Shown here piece by piece: positions 24,811-33,765 of a DNA stretch of 64,000 nt. The stretch is from Peptoniphilus duerdenii ATCC BAA-1640. Lineage in GTDB: Bacteria > Bacillota > Clostridia > Tissierellales > Peptoniphilaceae. The stretch covers positions 1,151,948-1,215,947 of the forward strand of contig NZ_GL397071.1 of assembly GCF_000146345.1 (NCBI RefSeq), written 5' to 3'. A program made the position numbers and the translations under genes. The notes below the pieces were generated by a model. The model ran no database searches, was not told the origin of the DNA, and saw only the letters and a program-made list of their open reading frames with translations. Position 1 is the stretch's first letter, and the number at the start of each line of letters is the position of its first letter.

Positions 24811-25443
24811 ATGAGAATTTTAAGTAAGAAAAAAACAGCTGAAGTAATAGAAATACTAAATAAAACATATCCAGATGCAAAGTGCGAATTAAACTATTCG
24901 ACTCCATTTGAACTTTTGGTAGCAACCATTCTCTCTGCCCAATGCACGGATGTGAGAGTAAATATGGTGACTAAAGAATTATTTAAAAAGTACAATACCC
25001 CACAGCAATTCGAAGAACTTGGAGCAACTTCGATAGAACCACTGGTAAAAACTTGCGGCTTCTACAGAAATAAAGCCAGATCCATCTATGGGGCATCGAA
25101 GATGATCATAGATGAATACGGTGGCGAAGTTCCAAATACCATAGAAGAACTTGTGAAACTTCCAGGAGTAGGGAAGAAGACAGCAAATGTAGTTGCGTCA
25201 AACTGTTTTGGCATACCTGCAATAGCGGTTGACACCCATGTGTTTAGGGTTACAAATAGAATTGGAATCGTAAATGAAAAAACTCCAGAGAAGACAGAAG
25301 AAGCACTTATGAAGAGAATAGATAAAAATATGTGGACAAAGGCTCATCATCTAATAATTTTCCATGGGAGAAGAAGATGCATGGCTAGGAATCCAGATTG
25401 TGGACTTTGTGAGGTGAGAGAGTATTGCAACTGGATAAAGTAA
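24811..25443 (+). CDS. nth: endonuclease III (DNA glycosylase/AP lyase)
   Basis: 210 residues. Removes oxidised pyrimidines and nicks abasic sites in base excision repair. Helix-hairpin-helix LVKLPGVGKKTANVV carries the catalytic Lys, the catalytic Asp is in AIAVDTHVFRVTNR, and the C-terminal [4Fe-4S] ligands are C-x6-C-x2-C-x5-C (CMARNPDCGLCEVREYC). ATG preceded by GGAGG. Confidence 0.96.
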   Translation: MRILSKKKTAEVIEILNKTYPDAKCELNYSTPFELLVATILSAQCTDVRVNMVTKELFKKYNTPQQFEELGATSIEPLVKTCGFYRNKARSIYGASKMIIDEYGGEVPNTIEELVKLPGVGKKTANVVASNCFGIPAIAVDTHVFRVTNRIGIVNEKTPEKTEEALMKRIDKNMWTKAHHLIIFHGRRRCMARNPDCGLCEVREYCNWIK

Positions 25444-26906
25444 AAAAAGCGGTATATATAACTATAACTGTACTAATCCTTTCCATATTAATATTTAGTT
25501 ACTACTATTCAGTTAAAGACTCCGGAAAAATATATAGTGGAGTAAAAGTAGACTCCATAAATGTATCTGGACTTACCTGTGAGGAAGCTGAGAAACTAGT
25601 AACTGAAAAGACCAATGAGAAAAAATCAAAAAAGATTGAATTTAAATTAGGAGATTTGACTTACTCAAGAACGCTTGGAGAACTTGGATTTGACAAAGAA
25701 ATAAAAGACGCAATAAAAGAAGCGTTCTATGTAGGAAGAAGCGAAAATAAAATCGCAAACTTCTTCAGGATAATCTCACTTCCAATAGCGAATAAAAATA
25801 TAGAATCTAAAACTATAATATCTGATGAAAAAGTACAAGAATCCATAAATTACTTAGTAGATAAAGTCTATATAAAATCAGAAAATGCAAAAGTAGAAAA
25901 TATAGATGGAAAATTTGTAAAATCAAAAGAAGTAGTAGGAAGATATCTGGACGCATCAAATCTAAAAGAAGAGATTAAAAATTCCATAGGCAAGGTTGAC
26001 ACAGTTGAAATAAAAGCTTTGCCTATACTACCCGAAGTAAAATCCGAATTCTTCGATGGAATCGACGCAGTGTTAGGAAGTTTTATAACGGATTTTCACA
26101 GATCAGAAGACAATAGAAAGTTCAATATAGAACTAGGAGCAAGTAAAATATCCAATATATTTGTAGCGCCTGAACAAGAAATATCGTTCAATGACACCAT
26201 CGGAGAGATGAATGAAGCAGGTGGATTTAAAGCTGCAGGAGTCATAGTAAATGGAGAGTTCGACAGAGGTTGGGGCGGAGGAATCTGCCAAGTATCAACA
26301 ACCCTCTACAACGCCCTCGTAAGGTCTGACATAGAAATATTAGAAAGATCCAACCACTCCCGTCCAATAGGATATGTGGAAAGAGGAGCAGACGCAGCAG
26401 TGGCACCAGGATATAAAGATTTAAAATTCAAAAATAACTTAAAACATAAAATATATATAGACTCAAAAATCGTAGATGACAAAATAGAATTTATAATTTA
26501 TGGAAACAGTAGCGACAAAGAATTCGACATAGACCTAATTACTAAATTTGTAAGTGAAAAAACACCAGAAACCATAACTAAGTACTCAGATCAAATTCCA
26601 GAAGGAGAAGTACAAGTTGAATCCCAAGGCAACAAAGGCTACGATTACTCATCATTCAAAGAATATAAAAAGAATGGAGAAGTAGTAAAAGTAGAAAAAT
26701 ATCTAAGCTCACACTACATACCAAAAAATAGGGTAGTAGTAATAGGACAGGGAAAAGCAAAATCAAAAGATTCTGAAGAAAAGTCAAAGAAAAAGGAAAG
26801 CAAAAAAGATAACAAAAAGGAAAGCAAAAAAGATAACAAAAAGGGAAGTAAAAAAGAAAATAAAAAAGAAACTAAGAGTAAAAAATCAAAGAAAGAAAAA
26901 AGATAA
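25425..26906 (+). CDS. VanW family protein with G5-like domain
   Basis: 493 residues; TTG start at 25425 within nth, with GAGGTGAG 7-9 bases upstream. One N-terminal membrane helix (~7-28), a putative peptidoglycan-binding domain (~40-215), the VanW domain with RGWGGGICQVSTTLYNAL and NHSRPIGYVERG (~280-345), then a G5-like beta domain. It ends in ~45 residues of Lys/Glu/Ser repeats (KKESKKDN units), probably a wall-binding or flexible tail. Surface protein, role in cell-wall biology inferred from family; VanW's own activity is unknown. Confidence 0.85.
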   Translation: MQLDKVKKAVYITITVLILSILIFSYYYSVKDSGKIYSGVKVDSINVSGLTCEEAEKLVTEKTNEKKSKKIEFKLGDLTYSRTLGELGFDKEIKDAIKEAFYVGRSENKIANFFRIISLPIANKNIESKTIISDEKVQESINYLVDKVYIKSENAKVENIDGKFVKSKEVVGRYLDASNLKEEIKNSIGKVDTVEIKALPILPEVKSEFFDGIDAVLGSFITDFHRSEDNRKFNIELGASKISNIFVAPEQEISFNDTIGEMNEAGGFKAAGVIVNGEFDRGWGGGICQVSTTLYNALVRSDIEILERSNHSRPIGYVERGADAAVAPGYKDLKFKNNLKHKIYIDSKIVDDKIEFIIYGNSSDKEFDIDLITKFVSEKTPETITKYSDQIPEGEVQVESQGNKGYDYSSFKEYKKNGEVVKVEKYLSSHYIPKNRVVVIGQGKAKSKDSEEKSKKKESKKDNKKESKKDNKKGSKKENKKETKSKKSKKEKR

Positions 26907-26918
26907 AGATTTTACGCT

Positions 26919-26945
26919 AAAGCACCGATAAGGTGCTTTTTTATT
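26919..26945 (+). terminator. hairpin terminator after the VanW gene
   Basis: AAAGCACCGATAAGGTGCTTTTTTAT: AAGCACC/GGTGCTT stem with a four-base loop and T6. Confidence 0.8.
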
Positions 26946-27057
26946 GTAAAGCCTTCCAGGATTTCCTTTCTCTTAAATACTTCCAATATGTCTAAAGGTG
27001 CTTTTAAAGAGGAGACTGAAATTTTGCATTACAACCTCCGCATACTTTAAGTTTCAT
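26925..27057 (-). pseudogene. remnant of a small CGGCN-motif protein
   Basis: On the minus strand, an ATG at 27057 is preceded by AGAGGTG and opens a frame reading MKLKVCGGCNAKFQ before stopping at 27004. One frame over, coding-like sequence continues (LKAPLDILEVFKRKEILEGF) for a further ~30 codons into the terminator. This looks like a small gene broken by a frameshift or deletion. Small proteins opening MKxKVCGGCN occur in selenium- and Stickland-metabolising clostridia as far as I recall, and the next gene is a selenouridine synthase. The family link is tentative. Confidence 0.4.
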
Positions 27058-27108
27058 AATTTCACCTCTACATTTAATAAAATACTTTAAAAAATTTTTT
27101 AAAACAAC

Positions 27109-27114
27109 TATAAT
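27109..27114 (+). promoter_or_regulatory. -10 box close to the mnmH start codon
   Basis: TATAAT at 27109-27114, with ATG 6 bases later at 27121 and no Shine-Dalgarno site. The -35 region is only A/T-rich. Suggests a leaderless transcript. Confidence 0.45.
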
Positions 27115-27120
27115 AAATTT

Positions 27121-28140
27121 ATGTTTAAAGCGACAGATTATGAAGAAATTTTAAAATTTAAAAATCCTATTTTTATTGATTTGCGAAGTGAAGGAGAGTT
27201 TGAAGACGGGACAATTTTAGGGGCAATATCCATGCCCATACTTTCAAATGAGGAGAGAAAAATTGTGGGTACTCTCTATGCATCAGGAGATGTAAAGGGA
27301 GCAAAGGAAAAAGGTGTGGAGTTTTTTGCACCCAAGCTTACGGATTACTATAAGCGCATTTCCCAAATGGAAGAAGATCATGAAGTTGTCCTATTTTGTT
27401 CTAGGGGAGGCTTTCGCTCTACTGCACTTTTTAATCTCTTAAAGACCTTGGGACACAATGTCTACAAGCTAAATTACGGATACAAGTCATATAGAAAATA
27501 TGTCCTTAACTTTATGGAAACCTTTAAAGATTACAAGTATGTGGTCCTTAAAGGCTACACTGGCTGTGGCAAGACGGAAATTTTAAAAGAGCTAAGGAAA
27601 AGGGGAGAGAATGTCCTTGATCTTGAAGGCCTTGCAAGACACAGAGGCTCCCTTTTTGGAGGAGTAGGCATGGGATTTCAGCCTTCTCAAAAGACCTTTG
27701 AGTCGGAGCTTATGGAAAGCTTTAAAAGTTTTAAACCAGGTCCGGTCTTTGTAGAAGGAGAGTCACCACGCATAGGAAGCATAAATCTTCCTTCGGAACT
27801 TATAAAGGCTATGGCTAAGACGGATAAAGTTTTTTTAATTGAGGACACAATTGAAAGAAGAACAGAGCGAATTAAGTCCGACTATTTAAATGACTATGGC
27901 TTGGAGAAAAAAGAAGAGATTATCTCAGCACTTGAAAATTTAAAGAGATATATAAGTGTAAAGAGATACGAAAATTATTTGAAGTTGGTGGATGAAGAAA
28001 ACTTCGATCTTATAATTAAAGACTTGATGATAAAATACTATGACGCCAATTACTCTATAAATAAGGACAAAATTTTTTATAAAATTTTAAATGAAGATAT
28101 TAAAAAATCCTGTGACACAATACTTAATACCTTAAAATAA
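27121..28140 (+). CDS. mnmH: tRNA 2-selenouridine synthase
   Basis: 339 residues. The N-terminal rhodanese domain has the catalytic Cys in VVLFCSRGGFRSTALF; the C-terminal P-loop domain has LKGYTGCGKTEIL. The enzyme geranylates 2-thiouridine and replaces its sulfur with selenium at the wobble base of tRNA-Lys/Glu/Gln, using selenophosphate. selD and the Sec-insertion genes are not in this window. Residues SEGEFEDGTILGAISMPIL are characteristic of MnmH rather than simple sulfurtransferases. Confidence 0.93.
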   Translation: MFKATDYEEILKFKNPIFIDLRSEGEFEDGTILGAISMPILSNEERKIVGTLYASGDVKGAKEKGVEFFAPKLTDYYKRISQMEEDHEVVLFCSRGGFRSTALFNLLKTLGHNVYKLNYGYKSYRKYVLNFMETFKDYKYVVLKGYTGCGKTEILKELRKRGENVLDLEGLARHRGSLFGGVGMGFQPSQKTFESELMESFKSFKPGPVFVEGESPRIGSINLPSELIKAMAKTDKVFLIEDTIERRTERIKSDYLNDYGLEKKEEIISALENLKRYISVKRYENYLKLVDEENFDLIIKDLMIKYYDANYSINKDKIFYKILNEDIKKSCDTILNTLK

Positions 28141-28164
28141 AAGCATCAGAAAAGGTGCTTTTTT
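28141..28164 (+). terminator. hairpin terminator of mnmH
   Basis: AAGCATC-AGAAAA-GGTGCTT followed by a T-run; seven paired positions including one G-T wobble. Confidence 0.8.
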
Positions 28165-28221
28165 TTCGAATAAAATTTTGGTGATAAGTTTTATTATGAA
28201 ATAAATTTAAAACAAAAAAAT

Positions 28222-28245
28222 AAAAAACCGATACAATCGTATCGG
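28222..28245 (-). terminator. terminator of tRNA-Leu
   Basis: CCGATAC-AATC-GTATCGG (28228-28245) with six A's on its left, which are U's in the minus-strand RNA. Lies immediately downstream of the tRNA. Confidence 0.8.
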
Positions 28246-28252
28246 TATTAAT

Positions 28253-28339
28253 TGGTGCGGAAAAGGGGACTTGAACCCCTACGCGAATAGTCGCACATGC
28301 CCCTCAAACATGCCTGTCTGCCAATTCCAGCACTTCCGC
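28253..28339 (-). tRNA. tRNA-Leu (anticodon GAG)
   Basis: 87 bases including an encoded CCA. Read on the minus strand, the acceptor stem is GCGGAAG/CTTTTCCGC-type pairing. The anticodon stem CATGT/GCATG encloses the loop TTGAGGG, giving anticodon GAG (Leu, CUC/CUU codons). A long variable arm, GCGA-CTAT-TCGC, marks a class II tRNA, and the T-loop is GGTTCAAGTCC. Confidence 0.93.
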
Positions 28340-28394
28340 AAAACATCTTATTTAGTTTACCACTTTTGAATTATTTTTTCAACTAAAATAAAAA

Positions 28395-28413
28395 ATCTCC
28401 CACCAGGGGAGAT
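28395..28413 (-). terminator. terminator of the PBP / small ORF unit
   Basis: ATCTCCC-ACCAG-GGGAGAT-type hairpin with an A-run on its left, i.e. a U-run in the minus-strand transcript. Confidence 0.75.
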
Positions 28414-28419
28414 CTATAA

Positions 28420-28542
28420 TTAATTTTTTCTCTTTTTTATTCTTCTTGCTGCGAAAAAGATATTCTTTACATTTTTCATTGGAACTTTTCTAAAATGTTT
28501 TAGAGCTTTATATGCTAAGAATATCATTTTTAATTTTCTCAT
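28420..28542 (-). CDS. 40-residue basic peptide coupled to the PBP gene
   Basis: Short frame whose ATG overlaps the TGA stop of the PBP gene (ATGA at 28539-28542), with AGAGGTAG just upstream inside the PBP gene. The product starts MRKLKMIFLAYKALKHFRK and ends in a Lys/Arg cluster (RRIKKRKN); about 15 of 40 residues are Lys, Arg or His. It has amphipathic helix character. The ribosome site, overlap and following terminator argue that it is a real gene. Function unknown; binding to the membrane or nucleic acid is possible. Confidence 0.65.
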   Translation of the reverse strand: MRKLKMIFLAYKALKHFRKVPMKNVKNIFFAARRIKKRKN

Positions 28543-31330
28543 CTTCTACCTCTTTTCTTGTGGTGCATGTACCAATCTTCGTCATGAACGTTGCAGTAAA
28601 GGGATGGCACATATTGATAGTCATCCGGGTATATGCCTCCGTGATCTTTTGAATTGTATGGTGGATTTCTTTTGAACAGTATCTTTAGTTCTACATCTTC
28701 TTTTGGACAGTATTCTCCTGCGAGTCTGCCTGAAGAGTTGCAGATTAGAAGTTTTACATGTCCATCGCAGTATTCTGTAGGCACATTTGTCGCTTCAAAA
28801 CTTTCTAAGTATCCATCCTGTGCTTCTTCACAGAGTTTTGTACCGAGCTTTCCAGATTTTTCACAGATAAATTTCTTAACTATTCCATCAGGTGTTTTGA
28901 ATTTGTCTGGCAATTCTCCATCTTGAGCAATCTTTTCTATTTCTTTGTAGAAATTTATAAGATAATCTTTGTCTACATTTACTTCTATTTTTGGTGAGTC
29001 GGCTCCAAACCATGTAGTGATTACGTAGTCGTTTGTAAATCCACTTAGCCACATATCGCTTCTATCTTTATTGATACCCATCATCGCTCCTTGGTCATAC
29101 TTTCTAGCCATAGGTTTTAGTTCACCACGGGTGACATTTGTCCTTAGTGCATCTCTAAGCAGATGACCAATGGTTTCTTTGTAAATTCTCTTACCTTTTG
29201 GGTTTGAATTGTCGATTAAGGATTCACCATTACTATCTATGATTTTAATTATTGATGTAGGTTTCTTGTAGTCACCGAGCCTTGCTACGGTTAAGTACGC
29301 ATTAGTCATATCAAAAGGTGAGAAGCCGTAGTGCAAGTTGCCGAGTCCTAGTCCGTCTAGTGTTTCGTCATTTTTGTTTGGATCTTCTGTCGAGGTTATG
29401 AACCTATCATTTTCATTTATAAGTCCGATTAGTTTTAGAGTTTCTACAGATTTTTTAAATCCAACTTCTTTAAGTATTTTAACTGCTGCCACGTTGGAAT
29501 TATTTTCTAGTGCAAGCCTTCTTGTGAGAAGTCCCTTGTATCCGGGATATTCATTGGATGGCCACATATTGCCATCTACAAACATCGGCACATCGTCTAC
29601 CACGTCTGAAAGTCTATCTCCTTTAAGTAGAGATGCTAAGTACACAGAGAATGGTTTCAAAAGACTTCCAGGATTTCTTGTGCTGTCATAAGCTCTATTA
29701 AATATTTTTTGATTTTTAGATTTTGTATCAAGCCCGCCTACGATTGCTCTAATATATCCGGTTTGCACATCGGTTATAAGAGATGCAGATTCCGGTTGAG
29801 TTATAGGGTTTCTATCTGCATTTATAAATTCATTTGAAATTATTAGATTGTCATCTACAATTTTGTAAAATGTCGGATTGTCTTTTAAAAATGCGTGATC
29901 TATAACGATATAATCCTTTTGATTTTTAAATGAATTCTCCGGCACCTTTATCTCTTGAATACTATATGTTACAAGGGATTTGTCGCTGAATTTATAGGTG
30001 TCTACTATGTCGATTTTCTTATCTACTCTTAAAAAATTCTTGTTTATTGAAAGGTCATTGGACTTTGAAATAGAATAGTCTTCCTTAGATAATTTTAGAT
30101 TGAAATTTTCATCGAAATACTTGTCGTGATTTAGATACACTAAATTTCCTGCAGAGTCGATGATATTTTCGTTTGCGTCTATATTTATGGAAAGTCCAAT
30201 GCTTTCTCCGCCACTTTCTATATATGTCTTTAGATTTTCGTATACATTTTCTAGCTGATTTTGTTTTAACTTGTCAATGGAACTTATGATGTGGTAACCA
30301 TTGGTAAGCAGTTTGTATTCAGCTTCATCTGCAGAGACATTGTAGAGTTTCATAAGCTCTCTCGTCGCCTGAGCCTTTATAAAGTCGGTGGAATAACTGC
30401 TCATTTGGTGGTATTTTTTAATACCTGGCTTGATCGAGCCAACTATATCGAAATCTAACGCCTCTTTATATTCTGCTTCAGTTATCTTTCCAAGGTCCAA
30501 CATTTTTTTAAGAACTATTTTCTGTCTTTCAAAAGCTTTGTCATTTAGAACTATGTTGTATTCTATTCCGTCTATTACAGTAGTTCCCACTAATTTATTC
30601 TTATCCTTGTCAAAATTATCTACAGTGAGCCTCTTAACTGGAGGATATTCAACAGGTGATTTTGCAATTCCTGCCAAGAGGGCAGCTTGAGCAAGGTTTA
30701 TATCTTTTGCATGTTTAGAAAAATATGATTGGGAGGCAGCTTCAACTCCGAATGCTCCTTGTCCAAGGTCGATTCTATTTAAATACCCTTCCAAAATTTC
30801 TGGTTTAGATAAAACAGATTCAACTCGAAGTGCAAGATATGCTTCTCTTATCTTTCTAGTGAGAGTCTTTTCGTTTGTTAAGTAAACATTCTTAACCAGT
30901 TGTTGGGTGATGGTTGAACCACCACGCACTAGATTTCTACTCTTTATATTTGTTAATGTCGCCCCTGCAATAGATTTTAAATCTATGCCGTGGTGAGTAT
31001 AAAACCTTTGGTCTTCTATGGATACAAATGCATCTTGCAGCACTTTTGGAATTTCATCTATGGATAGAATGGTTCTATACTGTCTCGCATCAATCTTTTC
31101 TAGGAGTTCGCCCTTTTCATCATAGATATATGAGGTCTGTTCGAAACTCGAAGACAGATTTTTCAAATTGGTAGGAGGGGATTTCTTTATAATTGAATAA
31201 AAAACAGTAGCAAAAATAGTACCTATAGTTATAAGTAGTATAAGTATAGATAGAATTATTACTTTTATTTTTCTTTTTTATTTAAATCTTTAAAATTAAA
31301 TTTAAAATCTAAGTTTAAATTGAAATTCAT
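28539..31330 (-). CDS. class A penicillin-binding protein (PBP1A-like), apparent -1 frameshift near N terminus
   Basis: Bifunctional peptidoglycan synthase. The uninterrupted frame runs from ~31277 down and has one membrane helix, then a glycosyltransferase-51 domain (EDQRFYTHHG with the catalytic Glu, RGGSTITQQLVKN) and a transpeptidase domain. That frame has no ATG before the helix. A good start (ATG 31330, GGGAGGTAA upstream) opens a 21-codon frame, MNFNLNLDFKFNF..., that must shift by -1 within 31277-31265, a run of A6-G-A5, to join it. In the transpeptidase, the SxxK motif is present (GSLLKPF), but the SxN position reads NSN and the KTG position reads MMG. The first uninterrupted initiation codon would be TTG at 31166, without the membrane helix. 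Confidence 0.8.
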
Positions 31331-31464
31331 TTCTTACCTCCCAAATTCATTATAGCATTAAGAAATCGTTTTGTCTTTTTCAATATTGTATTAAACAGAG
31401 GACTTTCACCATCTTTTATATAAAATTTCAAAATCTATAAAATGATAAAATTAAAATTTTATTG

Positions 31465-31470
31465 TATAAT
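31465..31470 (+). promoter_or_regulatory. -10 box of hflX, leaderless
   Basis: TATAAT at 31465-31470 lies six bases before the ATG at 31477, placing the transcription start at or near the A of the start codon; ATGATA at 31442-31447 is a plausible -35 box. No ribosome site. Confidence 0.6.
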
Positions 31471-31476
31471 GACTTT

Positions 31477-32739
31477 ATGGAATACATTGAAAATTTAAAG
31501 AAAAAAGAAAAAGTTATACTTGTCGGCACAGACCTTGGAGCACTTCCAAATTCACTTAGTTCATCCATGGAAGAACTTAGGGAACTTGTTGAAGCTGATG
31601 GCGGGGAAGTGATGGGAGTGGTCACTCAAAATATTGAGAAGTTCAGCCCAAAATTTCTAATCGGCTCGGGAAAAGTAAATGAGATTAAAGAAATCGCAAA
31701 AAATATGGAAGTTGAAACCATTATTTTCAACGACGAGCTGACAGGGATTCAACTTAGAAACTTGGAAAAAGAATTAAAATTAAAAATTGTAGATAGAACC
31801 AACTTGATTTTGGATATTTTTGCCCTTCGTGCCAACACCTATGAAGGTAAACTGCAAGTGCTACTTGCAAAGAGGGAATACGAAATGCCAAGACTACTCG
31901 GTATAAAGGGTTGGTCCAGAACCGGTGGAGGAATCGGAACTCGTGGTCCTGGGGAACAAATTATAGAAACAGATAGAAGAAGACTCCAAAGAGAAATCGA
32001 CTCCATTCGTGACAAATTAAAAGTTGCAGAAAAAAATAGAGAGACTAGATCCAAGAGAAGAATGGAATCTCGACTTCCAATCGTGTCCTTGGTGGGATAT
32101 ACCAACGCAGGAAAGAGTACGATCTTAAATAGAATTAAAAATTCTAACAGTAGAGAAGTATTCGTAAAAAATATGCTCTTTGCAACCCTAGATCCAAATT
32201 CAAGGAAGTCAAAACTTTTAAATGGAAGAGATTTTATAATTTCCGATACGGTTGGATTCGTATCAAAACTTCCGACGAAACTTATAGAAGCATTTAAATC
32301 CACCTTGGAAGAGATAAGAGGTTCTGATTTAATCGTCCATGTTATGGATGCATCTTCATCGGACATAGAAATTCAGTACAAGACCACAATGAATATTCTA
32401 AAAGACATAGGGGTTATGGATGTTCCAATCTTAACTGTATATAACAAGATGGATAGAGCAGAGCTTGAAGATATAATCCTACCTCAAGTGGATGGAGATT
32501 ATATATTTATATCTGCTAAGCATGATGAAAATATGGACAAACTGCTAAATGCTATCGAAAAATGTTTGAATATAAAGTATCAAGAAGTTTCACTTCTATT
32601 TCCATATAGCAAGACAGATGTGCTTGATAGATTTTTAAGTGGCGTAGAAGCTATATCTGTGGAATATTTAGCTGAAGGCACCAAGGTAAGAGCCATACTA
32701 AACGAAAATGAAATCAGAGAGTACGGTGAATTTTTATGA
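31477..32739 (+). CDS. hflX: ribosome-associated GTPase HflX
   Basis: About 420 residues. The N-terminal HflX domain (GGEVMGVVTQNIEKFSPKFLIGSGKVNEI) and a coiled linker with GGIGTRGPGEQIIETDRRR precede the GTPase domain: G1 GYTNAGKST, G3 DTVGF, G4 NKMD. Splits or rescues stalled 70S ribosomes during stress. The start at 31477 is preferred to the TTG at 31462 because the latter lies in the promoter -10 box. Overlaps the next gene by four bases (ATGA). Confidence 0.94.
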   Translation: MEYIENLKKKEKVILVGTDLGALPNSLSSSMEELRELVEADGGEVMGVVTQNIEKFSPKFLIGSGKVNEIKEIAKNMEVETIIFNDELTGIQLRNLEKELKLKIVDRTNLILDIFALRANTYEGKLQVLLAKREYEMPRLLGIKGWSRTGGGIGTRGPGEQIIETDRRRLQREIDSIRDKLKVAEKNRETRSKRRMESRLPIVSLVGYTNAGKSTILNRIKNSNSREVFVKNMLFATLDPNSRKSKLLNGRDFIISDTVGFVSKLPTKLIEAFKSTLEEIRGSDLIVHVMDASSSDIEIQYKTTMNILKDIGVMDVPILTVYNKMDRAELEDIILPQVDGDYIFISAKHDENMDKLLNAIEKCLNIKYQEVSLLFPYSKTDVLDRFLSGVEAISVEYLAEGTKVRAILNENEIREYGEFL

Positions 32740-33380
32740 TGTACTATTCAATGCTCGGGGAATCTACCGGAGAATTTATTGAAAAAAAATCTAGATTTAT
32801 TGGATTTATAAAAAGAGTTGAAACGGAAGAAGAGGCTTTGGAGTTTATAGATGAAAAAAAGTCCAAGTACTACGACGCAACTCACAATACTTACGCCTAT
32901 ATAATCGGAGAGAAAAAGAATATTCAAAGATACTCCGATGATGGTGAGCCAAGTGGAACTGCAGGAGTGCCAATGCTTGAAGTTTTAAAAAAAGAAGACA
33001 TGACCAATGTGGTGACGGTGGTTACGAGATACTTTGGAGGAGTTCTTCTAGGAGCAGGAGGACTTGTAAGAGCATATACAAAGGGAGTAGTAGAAGCGAT
33101 AAATGGTGGCACAAAAGTGCTTATAAAATCCATGAACCGAACGAAATTCACCTACGACTACACCGCCCACGGAGCGATTACAAACTATCTTATAACAAAT
33201 GGGTATAAAGTAATAGAAGAAAATTATACAGACATGGTCAGCGTCACCATCGATGTGGACCCAGAGGATAAAAAGATATTTGACGATATGAATGACATGA
33301 CCAGTGGAAGTGTAGAAATAAAGAGTTTGGGAGAGGTAATCCTTCCAACTGTAGATGGAAAGATATTATACGAGGTGTAA
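32736..33380 (+). CDS. YigZ/IMPACT family protein (UPF0029)
   Basis: 214 residues. The N-terminal UPF0029 domain has FIEKKSRFIGFI, ATHNTYAYIIG, RYSDDGEPSGTAGVPML and VVTRYFGGVLLGAGGLVRAY, all highly typical of YigZ. The C-terminal half is the smaller DUF1949 alpha/beta domain. Relatives interact with the translation machinery (eukaryotic IMPACT), but the bacterial role is unsettled. Coupled to hflX, so a joint ribosome-related role is plausible. Confidence 0.9.
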   Translation: MMYYSMLGESTGEFIEKKSRFIGFIKRVETEEEALEFIDEKKSKYYDATHNTYAYIIGEKKNIQRYSDDGEPSGTAGVPMLEVLKKEDMTNVVTVVTRYFGGVLLGAGGLVRAYTKGVVEAINGGTKVLIKSMNRTKFTYDYTAHGAITNYLITNGYKVIEENYTDMVSVTIDVDPEDKKIFDDMNDMTSGSVEIKSLGEVILPTVDGKILYEV

Positions 33381-33381
33381 A

Positions 33382-33765
33382 ATGGATAAATTAAATAAAA
33401 TGGTAGAGCAAAAAAATTGGGCAGTAGTTGGAGCAAGATCTGACGAGTCCACCTTTGGATACAAGATTCCAATGAGGATGCTAGAACATGGTTACAATGT
33501 CTACATGGTAAATCCAAAGCTTGATGAAATTGAAGGCAATAGAGTCTATAAAAAACTTTCTGATATTGAAGAGAAGATAGACGTGGTAGATGTGGTAGTA
33601 AATCCTAAAGTAGCCATTTCAGTTCTAGATGAAGCTAAGGCTATGGGAATAGAAAATATATTTTTCCAACCTGGAACTTACACAGATGAAACTTTGGAAT
33701 ACGCAGACAAACTCGGACTAAATTATGTAACAAATTGTATCTATAAAATCTTGGGGGCAAAATGA
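33382..33765 (+). CDS. CoA-binding domain protein
   Basis: About 127 residues, a stand-alone CoA_binding (Rossmann) domain: NWAVVGARSDESTFGYKI, YNVYMVNPKLDEIEG, VDVVDVVVNP and FFQPGTYTDE. The start at 33382 is chosen because CGAGGTG lies just upstream; an earlier in-frame start has none. Possibly binds CoA or a nucleotide in redox-dependent fashion; the function of the single-domain family is unknown. Overlaps nadE by four bases. Confidence 0.85.
   Translation: MDKLNKMVEQKNWAVVGARSDESTFGYKIPMRMLEHGYNVYMVNPKLDEIEGNRVYKKLSDIEEKIDVVDVVVNPKVAISVLDEAKAMGIENIFFQPGTYTDETLEYADKLGLNYVTNCIYKILGAK

Noticed and set aside
26760-26905. DNA repeat element
   Set aside because: This is a Lys/Ser/Glu/Asn repeat inside the VanW protein's C-terminal tail, i.e. 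coding low complexity.
31167-31276. PBP translation starting at TTG 31166
   Set aside because: That start would remove the membrane helix, which is open in the same frame upstream, and has no ribosome site; the frameshift model keeps both.
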